The notes beneath the pieces are model-generated. The model was given only the letters and a program-made list of their open reading frames with translations. It had not been told where the DNA came from and ran no database searches. The position numbers were made by a program, and so were the translations under genes. 64,000 bases of DNA from positions 2,542,001-2,606,000 of the forward strand of contig NZ_CP084463.1 of assembly GCF_020405185.1 (NCBI RefSeq). Direction: 5' to 3'. Within the stretch, counting starts at the first letter, position 1. Each line of letters starts with the position of its first letter. This DNA is from Halomicrobium salinisoli (lineage in GTDB: Archaea; Halobacteriota; Halobacteria; Halobacteriales; Haloarculaceae). Of the stretch, positions 50,170 through 59,377 are shown in pieces.

Positions 50170-53100
50170 ATGCGAGACCCTCCGCCGATTCGGGTGGTGG
50201 CACGGATACTCCTCTGCGTGGGCATCGCCAGCGGTGTGGTGGCGCTGGCGGTCGCGCCCGCGAGTGCCGGGCAGAGTTTCGACGAGCGCAGCGCCGACCT
50301 CGTGGTCGGGGACGGCGACGACTCGTACGATTCGGTCCAGCGCGCCGTCGCCGCCGCCTCGGACGGGGACGTGATCTTCGTTCGGGCGGCCGGCGGCCCC
50401 TACACTGAATCCGTCACCGTGAACAGGTCGGTCACGATCGTCGCCGAGCGCGACGCCGCGGTCGTCATGGACGGTGAGGGCCACCGCGGCGCCGCGTTCA
50501 CCGTCCGCAGCGATGGCGGCCCCGTGTCGGACGTGACGATCGCGGGGTTCACCGTAGCGAACTACGAGCACGCGGCCGTCGCCGTCCGCGCGACGAACCA
50601 CGACGTCACCGATCTCGACGCGAGCGCGAACGCGGCGAACGGCCTCGAGACGGGCCTCTCCGTGACGGCGAGCGGCACCGCGACCGTCACTGACGTCGAC
50701 GCGCGGGCCAACGAGTTCAGCGGTCTGGAGCGGGGGATCCTCGTGTCGGCGTCGGATAGCGGGACGGTCACCGACGTCGACCTAGAGCGCAACGACCTCC
50801 AGGAGAGCGGCCTCGACGCCGTCGAGCTGGCCGCCTACGACGACGGCGCGATCTCCGGCGTCACCGCGACGAACCTCACCGGCGACGGGAGCGACAACGG
50901 CGTCTCGCTGGAGGCGCACGGCGACGGCCGGGACGACAGCGCGCGCGTCGCGGACGTCCACGTCACGGACAGCGACTTCGACCGGACCGCCGAGAGCGGG
51001 ATCCGCGTCTACGGCGCGGGCGACGACGCGGAGCTGGCGAACGTCACGTTCGAGGACGTCGCGGCGACGGACTCGACGAGCTACGCCGGCCAGGTGCAGG
51101 CGCTGGACGGCGCGTCGCTCCGGGACCTCTCGATACACAACGTCACCGGCAGCCGGAGCGGCGACGGGCTCGGTGCCGCGACCGAGGGCGAGCGCTCGCG
51201 GATCACCGGGCTGACGGTCACCGAGAGCGCGTTCGACGACGCGTCGGACGCCGAGGGCGCCGCCGTCGGCGCGGAGGTCCTCGCCAAGGACGGAGCGATC
51301 GAGGACGTCCGGATCGAGGAGACGGCCCTCGACGGCGGCGACGACGGCCTCCGGGTCGACGCGCGCCACGCGGGCGCCATCCGGGACGTCGCGATCGAGC
51401 GCGTGTTCGCTCCCGGAAACGGCGACGGCGTACTGGTCCGGGCGGGCGACGCGCCCGACGCCGCGGCGGTCGTCGAGAACGTCTCCCTCCGGACGGTCGC
51501 CGTGAACGACTCCGCGGACACCGGCCTCGCGCTCGCGACGGCGGGCGACGGCGAGCTCGCCGACGTCTCCGTCGAGGGGCTCTACGCCGACGCGAGCGGG
51601 ACCGGCGTCGCAGTCGCGGCCGCGGACGAGGCGACGGTCGGCCCGGTCACCGTCGAGAACGCCGCCGTCGCCGACAGCGACGGGAACGGCGTCCTGGTCG
51701 ACGTCGCGCCGGACGCGACCCACGACGGCGTCCGGATCACCCGGTCGCTGCTCGTCGACAGCGGCGCGAACGCCGACGCCGACGACCACGCGGGACTGCT
51801 CGTCACCGCGACGACGCCCGCGGACGGGATCGAACTCCACCGGTCCTACGTGGCGGGCAACGGCTACGGCGTGCGGAACGTCAACGAGAGCGGCGTCGTG
51901 GACGCGCGATACAACTACTGGGGCGACTCCACCGGCCCGAGCAGTCCCGAGTCGGCCGACGAACCGCTCGCCGATCCGGTCGCTAACGCCGTCGCCGACG
52001 GCGCCGGCGACGCCGTCTCGGGCCGCGACGGCGTGGCGAACGTCCGGTTCGCGCCGGCCGTCGGCGGCAAGGACGGCGTCCGTCCCCAGGAGGTCGATCC
52101 GGTACCGCCGAAACGCGTCGACGTGCGCCTCTCCGAGCTGGTCGAGTCCGAGGCGTACGCGGCGGACCTGCTGGACGAGCGGCGGATCGAGGGGCCGCTC
52201 ACGCACTTCGTCGGGACGAACGTCTGGGAGCGCTCGGTCATCCCACTGCGCGCCGACAGCGACATGGCCCAGACCCGCGTCGACCTGCCGGGGATCTACG
52301 TCAGCGCCGACCGCGGGAGCGCGCCGCTGAACCGGCAACACCTCTCCGTGTACGACAGGGGCGACACGATCCCGGTCGAGTTCGAGTACCTCCCGCCGCA
52401 AGCGGACACGTCGCGATACGCCGGCGAGGACGCACAGCTGCTCGTGCTCCGGGCCGAGGGCGACGTCTCGAACGCCACCGGCCTGTTCGAGCACCGCGTG
52501 AACGGGCGCACCGGCGAGGTGTCGGTCGACACGAGCGCCGCCGACGTCGTCGAGGTCAGGGACGTCGAACTCGACGACACCGGCGAGCTCGAGACGGCCA
52601 TCACGCCCGAGGAGTCCGGTGACTACGCCGTCGTCCTGGCGACCAGCGACTACGGCAACGGGTTCGCCGCGGACGAGGACGGCGGACTGCAGTACAACGT
52701 CCACAACAGCTCTTCGACGGTGGTCGGCGTCGAGTACGTGGCCGTCCAGACGCGCTCCTCGAAGGTCGTCCCCGAGCGCGACGTCGTCCGACCGGGCGAG
52801 GACCTCTCGGTGACGGCGTATTCGAACCTCGACGCGGCGACGGTCGATCACGTCGTCCTGGCCTACAACCGCGAGAAGTTCGCCGACCGCACGGTCGTCG
52901 TCGACGACTACGCGGTCGACGACGGCCCGGGCGCGGGATCGACGATCACCGTCAACGGGACCGTCGACGGCGAGCGGTTCTCGACGAGCGTCGACGTGCG
53001 AGGCGAGACCGCGACGAGCGTCGAGACCGAGATCGAGAACGAGTCGGTCCCGGTCCCGTTCACCGGGCTGCTCGCGAACCCGAGCGTCGAAGCCTCGCTC

Positions 53101-54735
53101 GACGGCGTCGACGAGTCCGCCGCGGTCGTCACCGGTGGCGAGCCGAGCGAGACGGTGTCGCTCCGGATGGCCGAGGACCTCGACCTCGACGACGACGAGG
53201 CCGTCCCCTTCCGGCTGGTCCACCTGGCGATAGCGAGCGACGACGCCGCCGAGCGGAGTTCGGTCGCGGAGACGGTCTACGTCGCCGAGTCGGACGACGC
53301 CGTGCCGGGGGAGCCGACGGCGTCGGTCTCGCCGGCGTCGCTCGCGTTCGGCGACGTCCCGGTCGGCGGGACCGAGACGCGGACGGTCACGCTCGGCAAC
53401 GCGGGCGACGCTCCGCTCGACGTGGGGGACGTCTCCGTCGCGGACGACCACGCCGACTTCCGAGTCACCGACGCGCCCGACGACGAACGCCTCAGCCCGG
53501 GTGACAGCGAGGCGGTCACCGTCGCGTTCTCGCCGACCACTGACGGCCGGCAGACGGCCCACCTGAAGATCACTACCAACGACACCGACTCGCCGACCGT
53601 CGTTCCGCTCTCCGGAACCGGGCACGCCCCCGAGGACGGAACAGATGGCGACGACGGAAAGGACGGTGACGACGGCAAGGAGGACGACGACAGCGAGGAC
53701 GGAGACGACGGCAAAGACGGTGACGACGGCGCGGACGACGACGGAGAGGACGGCGACGACGGCCCCGGTGGGAATCCGGGTGCCGGCTCCGGTAGCGGCG
53801 GCGGTGCGGTCCCCGACGATGGCGTCGACGTCGGCGAGATCGCTGACGGAGCCCGGGCCGAGATCCCGGCGACTGACGCCGGAGCGACTCGCAGTGCCGA
53901 CCTCGGTGGCACCGTCCTCGAGGACGGCACCGGTCTCACCGGCTTCACCGTCCAGCTACGCCAAGGTGACGACGGCTTCGGCGTCGACGTGACCCGCCCC
54001 AGCGAAACGCCGACCGAGGGCGCGCCCACGCTCGCGTCGCGCGGTGGGAGCGAGGCCGTCAGGTACCTGTCGATCAACGCGTCCGGCGTCGACGACGAGG
54101 CCGTCTCGTCGGTCGACTACCGGTTCCGGGTCCGCTCCGACGCACTCCCGTCGGGAACGGAACCGGAGAACGTGAGCCTGTACCGGTACGCCGACGGCGA
54201 GTGGACCGCCCTCGACACCGAGCACCTCGGCGACGACACGTACGAGGCGAGCTCGCCCGGCTTCAGCCCGTACGCGATCGGCGTCCAGACCGACGACGAC
54301 CCGGTCGTCCGGGTCACCGAGGCGACCGTCGAGGACGACGAACTCGGCGTCGACGAGGAGACGACCGTCACGGCGACCGTCGAGAACTTCGGGACGACGG
54401 AGGGCGCCGTCACGGCGAACCTGACCGTCGACGGGGAGACCGTGCAGCAGGAACGCGTGACCGTCGGCGCCGGGGAGTCGGAGACGGTGACGTTCACGGC
54501 GTCCTTCGACGCCGCCGGCACCTACGAGGTCGGCGTCAGCGGGACGTCCGCGGGAACGGTCGAGGTGACGGACGGCGACCGCGGCGCGGGGACCGGGACG
54601 CCGACTGAGACGGCCGGATCGCCCGCCGGTGACGAATACGGCGGCTCCGGGCTCCTCGTCGTCGTGCTGATCCTGGTCACCGTCCTCGTCACGGCCGGCG
54701 TGTACCTCTACCGCCGGGGGTACTTCGAGGAGTGA
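50170..54735 (+). CDS. Giant secreted beta-helix surface protein with C-terminal membrane anchor
   Basis: This encodes a 1,521-residue protein with a signal peptide to about residue 33 (SGVVALAVAPASAG). A right-handed parallel beta-helix runs from about 40 to 620: an SYDSVQRAVAAASDGDVIFV start, repeated DVxxxxxxxNxxxG coils, and a RYNYWGDSTGP end motif near 580. A beta-rich region follows to about 1,045. A choice-of-anchor-D/ASH-like domain lies at about 1,049-1,154 (LAFGDVPVGGTETRTVTLGN). Then come an acidic Gly/Lys linker, a PGF-pre-PGF-type domain (about 1,237-1,374), a CARDB-like domain, and a membrane helix at about 1,490-1,512 ending RRGYFEE. No PGF-CTERM signal is seen. Confidence 0.88.
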   Translation: MRDPPPIRVVARILLCVGIASGVVALAVAPASAGQSFDERSADLVVGDGDDSYDSVQRAVAAASDGDVIFVRAAGGPYTESVTVNRSVTIVAERDAAVVMDGEGHRGAAFTVRSDGGPVSDVTIAGFTVANYEHAAVAVRATNHDVTDLDASANAANGLETGLSVTASGTATVTDVDARANEFSGLERGILVSASDSGTVTDVDLERNDLQESGLDAVELAAYDDGAISGVTATNLTGDGSDNGVSLEAHGDGRDDSARVADVHVTDSDFDRTAESGIRVYGAGDDAELANVTFEDVAATDSTSYAGQVQALDGASLRDLSIHNVTGSRSGDGLGAATEGERSRITGLTVTESAFDDASDAEGAAVGAEVLAKDGAIEDVRIEETALDGGDDGLRVDARHAGAIRDVAIERVFAPGNGDGVLVRAGDAPDAAAVVENVSLRTVAVNDSADTGLALATAGDGELADVSVEGLYADASGTGVAVAAADEATVGPVTVENAAVADSDGNGVLVDVAPDATHDGVRITRSLLVDSGANADADDHAGLLVTATTPADGIELHRSYVAGNGYGVRNVNESGVVDARYNYWGDSTGPSSPESADEPLADPVANAVADGAGDAVSGRDGVANVRFAPAVGGKDGVRPQEVDPVPPKRVDVRLSELVESEAYAADLLDERRIEGPLTHFVGTNVWERSVIPLRADSDMAQTRVDLPGIYVSADRGSAPLNRQHLSVYDRGDTIPVEFEYLPPQADTSRYAGEDAQLLVLRAEGDVSNATGLFEHRVNGRTGEVSVDTSAADVVEVRDVELDDTGELETAITPEESGDYAVVLATSDYGNGFAADEDGGLQYNVHNSSSTVVGVEYVAVQTRSSKVVPERDVVRPGEDLSVTAYSNLDAATVDHVVLAYNREKFADRTVVVDDYAVDDGPGAGSTITVNGTVDGERFSTSVDVRGETATSVETEIENESVPVPFTGLLANPSVEASLDGVDESAAVVTGGEPSETVSLRMAEDLDLDDDEAVPFRLVHLAIASDDAAERSSVAETVYVAESDDAVPGEPTASVSPASLAFGDVPVGGTETRTVTLGNAGDAPLDVGDVSVADDHADFRVTDAPDDERLSPGDSEAVTVAFSPTTDGRQTAHLKITTNDTDSPTVVPLSGTGHAPEDGTDGDDGKDGDDGKEDDDSEDGDDGKDGDDGADDDGEDGDDGPGGNPGAGSGSGGGAVPDDGVDVGEIADGARAEIPATDAGATRSADLGGTVLEDGTGLTGFTVQLRQGDDGFGVDVTRPSETPTEGAPTLASRGGSEAVRYLSINASGVDDEAVSSVDYRFRVRSDALPSGTEPENVSLYRYADGEWTALDTEHLGDDTYEASSPGFSPYAIGVQTDDDPVVRVTEATVEDDELGVDEETTVTATVENFGTTEGAVTANLTVDGETVQQERVTVGAGESETVTFTASFDAAGTYEVGVSGTSAGTVEVTDGDRGAGTGTPTETAGSPAGDEYGGSGLLVVVLILVTVLVTAGVYLYRRGYFEE

Positions 54736-54789
54736 AGCGGTGAGCCGCTCGGGCGAGAGCGAGGCCGTTCCGGCGGCCGCGTAGCCGCC

Positions 54790-55143
54790 TCAGGCGGCCA
54801 TCTCGCGGCAGCTCTCCGCGCAGCGTTCGAGGACCTCCGCGCAGACCTGGCAGTGCTCGGCGTCGTGGCGGGCACACTCCTCGGCGCACTCCTCGCAGGC
54901 GCCGGCGCAGGCCGTCGCGAGCTGGTCGCTGTAGTTGGAGTCGCGCGCCATGAACCGGGCGTGCAGCGACGCCAGGTCGGCGACGTCGCGACACAGCTGG
55001 ATGCAGCGCGCCATGTCCGGGTCGCCCATCTGGGCGCACTCGTCTGCGCACCACTCGCAGGCCTGGGTGGCCTCGAGGCAGTTGTCGATGCACTCCGCCA
55101 TCTGGTCGTTCTCGCCGACGTGGGGAATCTCGGTGAGAGCCAT
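54790..55143 (-). CDS. Four-helix bundle copper-binding protein (DUF326/Csp-like)
   Basis: This encodes a 117-residue helical protein with about 15 cysteines in CxxxC and CxxC spacing on successive helices (ECIDNCLEATQACEWC, CIQLCRDV, CAGACEECAEECARH, CQVCAEVLERCAESC). This matches the Csp/DUF326 family, which stores copper(I) in a four-helix bundle. There is no signal peptide, so it is cytosolic like Csp3. The start is ATG 55143. No copper ATPase is adjacent. Confidence 0.9.
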   Translation of the reverse strand: MALTEIPHVGENDQMAECIDNCLEATQACEWCADECAQMGDPDMARCIQLCRDVADLASLHARFMARDSNYSDQLATACAGACEECAEECARHDAEHCQVCAEVLERCAESCREMAA

Positions 55144-55328
55144 CGCGTCGCCAACTGGGAGCCGGACGCCCTTTGTTATCGACCGGCCGACGCGGGTACG
55201 GAATCAGTGAGGAAGCCGTACGCTCCCCTTGTCCCGAACGCACGACTAGTGAGGCGATCGTAAGGCCATCTTACGGCCGCCGATCCCCGCCCGGAACCGG
55301 AAAGGGACTCGGGCCCCAACCGTCGCGT

Positions 55329-55628
55329 ATGGACTCCACCGTCCACACGCTGGGCGCGCTCTTCGCCGTCGCGAGCGGGACGGGGGCCGTGCTGCTCGCC
55401 GTCCTGTTCTGGCAGGTCCTCCGCGAGTCGCCGTTCGGGACGGCCGTCGCGCTGCTCTCGGTGACGATGTCCGCGACGATCGGCTACCACGCCGTCCTGT
55501 TCGTCGTCGAGCCCGACACCGTGCTGCTCGAGGCGCTCCGCAGCGCGCTGTACACCGTCGTGGCCGTCGTCCTCTGGCTCGCGGTCGCGACCCACCGGCG
55601 GCTCGAACGCCGGGCCGCGGAGGGGTAG
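55329..55628 (+). CDS. Small membrane protein of a two-gene operon
   Basis: This encodes a 99-residue protein with three hydrophobic helices (LGALFAVASGTGAVLLAVLF, AVALLSVTMSATIGYHAVLF, ALYTVVAVVLWLAVA) and a basic tail. ATG 55329. The following gene starts two bases after its stop, so the pair is co-transcribed. Its function is unknown; the pair resembles haloarchaeal membrane-sensor/winged-helix pairs. Confidence 0.75.
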   Translation: MDSTVHTLGALFAVASGTGAVLLAVLFWQVLRESPFGTAVALLSVTMSATIGYHAVLFVVEPDTVLLEALRSALYTVVAVVLWLAVATHRRLERRAAEG

Positions 55629-55630
55629 CG

Positions 55631-56227
55631 ATGCTCGACGCGTTCCCATTCGCCGCCTACAACCTGGCCGTCGGCCTCCTGACCGGCCTGGGCATCGCCG
55701 CCGTCCTCGTCGGCCCGACCGTCGTCGACTACCACCGGGTCCTCCTGCTGACGGTCGCCGGGCTGGTCCTCTTCCTCGTCGGCGGGCCCCTCGCCGAGCT
55801 GGCGGCCCCGTCGCTGGTCCACTGGGTCCACGGCCTCGCCGCCCTCGTGGTCGTCCTCGGACTGTACGATCCGCTGGAGAACGACCTGCGCCGCGACGCC
55901 TGGGCCGACGTGCTCCTCCGCGAGCCCGTCCAGATCCGCCAGCGGGCGGCGTGGATGACGCCGATGGACGACGACGTCCTCCGGCTGTTCCACTCGAAGG
56001 GCCTGGTCCTCACGCCCGCGATCGCCGCCTACAACATCGACTACAGCCGCGAGGAGGTCAACCGCCGCCTCGCCGAACTCGAGGACCGCGGGTTCGTCGA
56101 GCGGGTCGAGCGCGGCAAGTACCGCATCACGGATCTCGGAGAACAGTACGTCGAGGGGTCAGTCGCCAGCGGCCCGCTGGCTCGTCCGAGGACCGTCCGG
56201 CCCGACGACGGAAAGACCGGGCGGTGA
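55631..56227 (+). CDS. Membrane protein with C-terminal winged-helix domain
   Basis: This encodes a 198-residue protein. Three hydrophobic helices (about 8-30, 35-57, 62-80) are followed by a soluble winged helix. MTPMDDDVLRLFHSKGLVLTPAIAAYNIDYSREEVNRRLAELEDRGFV and the wing VERGKYRITDLGEQYVE read as a PadR/ArsR-like HTH of haloarchaeal style. It is probably a membrane-bound regulator or sensor partnered with the protein encoded just upstream. Confidence 0.82.
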   Translation: MLDAFPFAAYNLAVGLLTGLGIAAVLVGPTVVDYHRVLLLTVAGLVLFLVGGPLAELAAPSLVHWVHGLAALVVVLGLYDPLENDLRRDAWADVLLREPVQIRQRAAWMTPMDDDVLRLFHSKGLVLTPAIAAYNIDYSREEVNRRLAELEDRGFVERVERGKYRITDLGEQYVEGSVASGPLARPRTVRPDDGKTGR

Positions 56228-56329
56228 CCGCCGTGTTGGGTCTCGGAATTGGCCGAGACACTGCGATCTCCCTGTTTCCGAGCGTGGCTTCCGAAACAAT
56301 ATTGGGGAACGAACGGGATCAATCCCGTA

Positions 56330-57469
56330 ATGAATGTCGCTTTTTTGAGCAATGTCGTCCACCCCTTTATAACTGGAGGCGCACAGAAGCGCATCCACGA
56401 GATCGGGACGCGCCTCGTCGCGGCGGGCCACGACGTCACGATCTACGGGCGACACTTCTGGGACGGGCCCGAGGAGATGGACCACGAGGGGATGACGCTG
56501 CGGGCGGTCGCGCCGGAGGCGGAGCTGTACGTCGACGACCGCCGCTCGATCACGGAGGCGATCGACTTCGCGGCCCGGGCGGCGTGGCCGCTGCGCAAGC
56601 GCCTGCGGCGCGGCGAACACGACCTCGTCGTCGCCTCGGTGTTCCCGTACTTCCCGGTGCTCTCGGCGAAGGTCGCCTGCGTCGGGACCGGCGTGCCGCT
56701 CGTGACGACGTGGCACGAGGTGTGGGGGGACTACTGGGAGGAGTACCTCGGCGCACTCGCGCCGGGCGGGAAGGTCGCCGAGCGACTCACCGCGAACGTC
56801 CCGCAGTACCCAGTCGCCGTCTCGGGGATCACGGCCGACAGGCTGGCCGACGTCGGGCCAGACCGCGAGGACGTGGCGGTCGTCCCGAACGGCATCGACG
56901 TCGAGCAGATACGGACGGCGCCGCGCCCGGAGTCGGGCTACGACGTCCTCTTCGCCGGGCGCCTGATCGAGCACAAGAACGTCGACCTCCTGCTTTCGGC
57001 GTTCGATCGAGTCGCCGAGGACCACGATGCCACGCTGGGCATCGTCGGCGACGGCCCGGAGCGCGAGCGACTCGAGGCGCAGCGCGACGACATGACCCAC
57101 GCCGACCGCGTCGAGTTCCTGGGCTTCCTGGAGGAGTACGAGGACGTCCTCGGACACATGCGCGCCGCTGAGGCCTTCGCGTCGCCGTCGACCCGCGAGG
57201 GCTTCGGGCTGACCTTCGCCGAGGCGATGGCGGCCGACTGCGCGGTGATCGCCGCCGCCCACCCCGACTCCGCGGCCGACGAGGTGATCGGCGACGCCGG
57301 CTACCTCGTCGAACCCACCGCGGACGCGCTCGCGGCGACCCTCGACGAGACGCTGGACGGAGCGCGACCCGACGGTAATCCGCAGGCCCGCGCCGAGCAG
57401 TTCGACTGGGACGCCGTCGCCGGCCGGGCCACCGACGCCTACGAACGCGCTATCGACGGGGACTGGTAG
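56330..57469 (+). CDS. GT4 family glycosyltransferase
   Basis: This encodes a 379-residue GT-B enzyme. The N-terminal donor/acceptor domain has FITGGAQKRIHEIGTRLVAAGHDV. VVPNGIDVEQI begins the C-terminal domain; DVLFAGRLIEHKNVDLLLSAF, LGIVGDGPERERLE and STREGFGLTFAEAMAADCAVIA (EX7E motif) are the GT4 donor-site hallmarks. ATG 56330 gives MNVAFLSNVVHPF. It is likely a cytoplasmic or membrane-peripheral retaining transferase. It lies in a separate transcription unit from the DUF1616 gene downstream. Confidence 0.93.
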   Translation: MNVAFLSNVVHPFITGGAQKRIHEIGTRLVAAGHDVTIYGRHFWDGPEEMDHEGMTLRAVAPEAELYVDDRRSITEAIDFAARAAWPLRKRLRRGEHDLVVASVFPYFPVLSAKVACVGTGVPLVTTWHEVWGDYWEEYLGALAPGGKVAERLTANVPQYPVAVSGITADRLADVGPDREDVAVVPNGIDVEQIRTAPRPESGYDVLFAGRLIEHKNVDLLLSAFDRVAEDHDATLGIVGDGPERERLEAQRDDMTHADRVEFLGFLEEYEDVLGHMRAAEAFASPSTREGFGLTFAEAMAADCAVIAAAHPDSAADEVIGDAGYLVEPTADALAATLDETLDGARPDGNPQARAEQFDWDAVAGRATDAYERAIDGDW

Positions 57470-57772
57470 GGTAGCGAGGAGCAGCGCCGCCCACGGACGG
57501 GGGTTGTCACAGGAGATCAGTCCGAAAAACGGCACACGGGGATGGTGGGGCCCGTGTACCGGAACGGCTATCGATGGTGGGGATAGGTGGGGGGTGCCGG
57601 CATCCCGGGGGGATTCCGGCACGTGTAACCACTCAGTCAGTTGTAAAGTGCGCTCGGACGATATCCATCACTGAAATACCATGTTATATCGTGGACAACG
57701 GCGCGGTCGGCGGGGAGGTGCCGTCCGGTATCTCGTCTCGCGGTGGCCGATCCCGACGTAGCCTCGGCGGCC
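57470..57772. other. Intergenic region, GT4 to DUF1616 gene
   Basis: These are 303 bases between convergent stops with no supported gene. A G-rich stretch (GGGGATAGGTGGGGGGTGCC) occurs near 57,580-57,599, and an AT patch at 57,678-57,694. Confidence 0.45.
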
Positions 57773-58816
57773 TCAACGCGACACGTTCACCCAGAGGTGG
57801 AGGTCCCGGTACGCCGCGGACCGGTTCAGCGGCGAGGGCGGGTCGCCCCGGTACAGCAGGTACTGCAGTCGCAACCGGTCGCCCGTCATCGATGGCGCGA
57901 CCTCGTGGCGCCGGTGCCAGGTCTCGTTGTGGTCGACGGTCGCATCGAAGCGGCGCAACTCGGTCGCCTCCCTGACGACCGTCTCGTTGTCCACGACGTC
58001 GACCCGCTGGATCTCGGTCACCACCGTGTAGTCGGTCCGCTCGTGCTCGTGGTTGCCGACGCCGACGATCAGTTCCCGGGGCTCGCCGGCGGTGAAGTTC
58101 GTCGGGTAGCCGTCGGCGACGAGGTCCCCGCTCTCCGACTCGGTCAGCAGGTAGAACTCGGAGAACTGCTCGCCCTGCTGGGGAACGGCGACGGCGTAGC
58201 CGACGCTGGCGGTCGCGACGAGCACGCTGACGACGAGGAGGGCGTTCAGGGCGGCGTCGGTCCGCGTGGCGGGCTCGAACAGCTCGGCGCGGGCGTCGGC
58301 GTACCACCGACCGTAGGGCACGCGGAACCGCTCTCCCGGAGGAAGCTGCCAGCGGCGGGCGGCCGCGAGCCCGGCGCCGGCGAGGGCGAAGCCGCTCAGC
58401 GCGACCATGATCGGGACCAGGCGGATGCCCCACGGCGTGAAGTTCAGCGCGAGGCCGATCAGCGGCACGACGGCGATGCTCAGACCGAAGGACAGAGCGA
58501 CGCGCTCGATGCCGTCGATGCCGCCGCTGCGGTCCTCCCAGGCGGTCGCGTCGGCCTCGCCGTCCCCGGTGAGGTCGACGTCCTCCCGGACCACGGGGCT
58601 GCCGTCCTCGGGGAACAGCGCCGCGACGAACACGTAGCCCGGGACGAACAGCACGAACGGCAGGCCGACGACGAGCCGGAGGGGCGTCTCCGCGACCACG
58701 GGCAGGAAGACGGCCGCGTTGACCAGCAGCGTCACCGCGACCGCGGCGGCGAGGTCGGCGGGCAGCCGACGGACCGGCCGGGGGACCAGCAGCCAGAACG
58801 TCCGGCGTCGTGACAT
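57773..58816 (-). CDS. DUF1616 membrane protein
   Basis: This encodes a 347-residue membrane protein. Two N-terminal helices are followed by the LVVGLPFVLFVPGYVFVAALFP motif characteristic of DUF1616, then ALSFGLSIAVVPLIGLALNF. A fifth helix (ALNALLVVSVLVATASVGYAV) precedes an extracellular domain with N-glycosylation sequons (about 220-347). DUF1616 proteins are widespread in archaea, often near glycan genes, and are uncharacterised. ATG 58816 was preferred to a GTG at 58840. Confidence 0.88.
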   Translation of the reverse strand: MSRRRTFWLLVPRPVRRLPADLAAAVAVTLLVNAAVFLPVVAETPLRLVVGLPFVLFVPGYVFVAALFPEDGSPVVREDVDLTGDGEADATAWEDRSGGIDGIERVALSFGLSIAVVPLIGLALNFTPWGIRLVPIMVALSGFALAGAGLAAARRWQLPPGERFRVPYGRWYADARAELFEPATRTDAALNALLVVSVLVATASVGYAVAVPQQGEQFSEFYLLTESESGDLVADGYPTNFTAGEPRELIVGVGNHEHERTDYTVVTEIQRVDVVDNETVVREATELRRFDATVDHNETWHRRHEVAPSMTGDRLRLQYLLYRGDPPSPLNRSAAYRDLHLWVNVSR

Positions 58817-59025
58817 CGAGTCGAAGAAACGCGACACCACGTCAAAAAAGGCGCGGTCCGTTCCCCCGCAGAACCGCCCCTCGCACCGACGCGTCGCGGA
58901 TACCGCCGTCGCACCGGTCGTGACCGGTTCCTGATACGAACGGTGATCCGACGCCGGACCGACCGGATATCACGTTCGATAACTGGAGGGGGTAGCTTTA
59001 CTGTCAGGAGCACCAAGGGCGTATC

Positions 59026-59253
59026 ATGACGAAGGGCTCTGCGGCCGTTCGCCACGCGTGGGACGTGGCGGTACTGCTCGCGATGGGGCTGGCGTACGTC
59101 GTCCTGCTGACCCTCGGGACGGTCGGACGGGCCGTCTATCGCCGGCTGCGGTCGGTCGTCGCGGTCTCCGGCCGGGTCAGGCAACGGGTCACCGGCCCGT
59201 CCGAGCCGGCGGCCGAGACTCCCACCGGCGCCGGCGACCCGCCCGCTCGGTGA
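59026..59253 (+). CDS. Small single-helix membrane protein
   Basis: This encodes a 75-residue protein, MTKGSAAVRHAWDVAVLLAM..., with one strong hydrophobic helix (about 14-35), a basic juxtamembrane stretch (RAVYRRLRSVVAVSGRVRQR) and a disordered Pro/Thr/Glu tail. An AT-rich GCTTTACT at 58,995-59,002 is about 28 bases upstream of the ATG. The function is unknown. 59,254-59,377 holds nothing else. Confidence 0.7.
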   Translation: MTKGSAAVRHAWDVAVLLAMGLAYVVLLTLGTVGRAVYRRLRSVVAVSGRVRQRVTGPSEPAAETPTGAGDPPAR

Positions 59254-59377
59254 CGGGAGCCCGGGACTCGTGACGAGCGGCGGTCGGTGGCGACGACGTC
59301 ACCCGCGGCTCTCAGAGAGCCCCCTGATGCCGCTTCTGTATCTCCGGCCCCGCTTCGAAATCAGATTCTGAAACGAA

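Noticed and set aside
50782-53625. 947-residue reverse frame antisense to the beta-helix protein
   Set aside because: It is a Val/Arg/Asp-rich mirror frame; the forward frame has a signal peptide, domains and a membrane anchor.
57580-57600. G-rich stretch as possible quadruplex
   Set aside because: The G-runs are few and of irregular spacing and lie between convergent genes; in this GC-rich context it is not distinguishable from chance.
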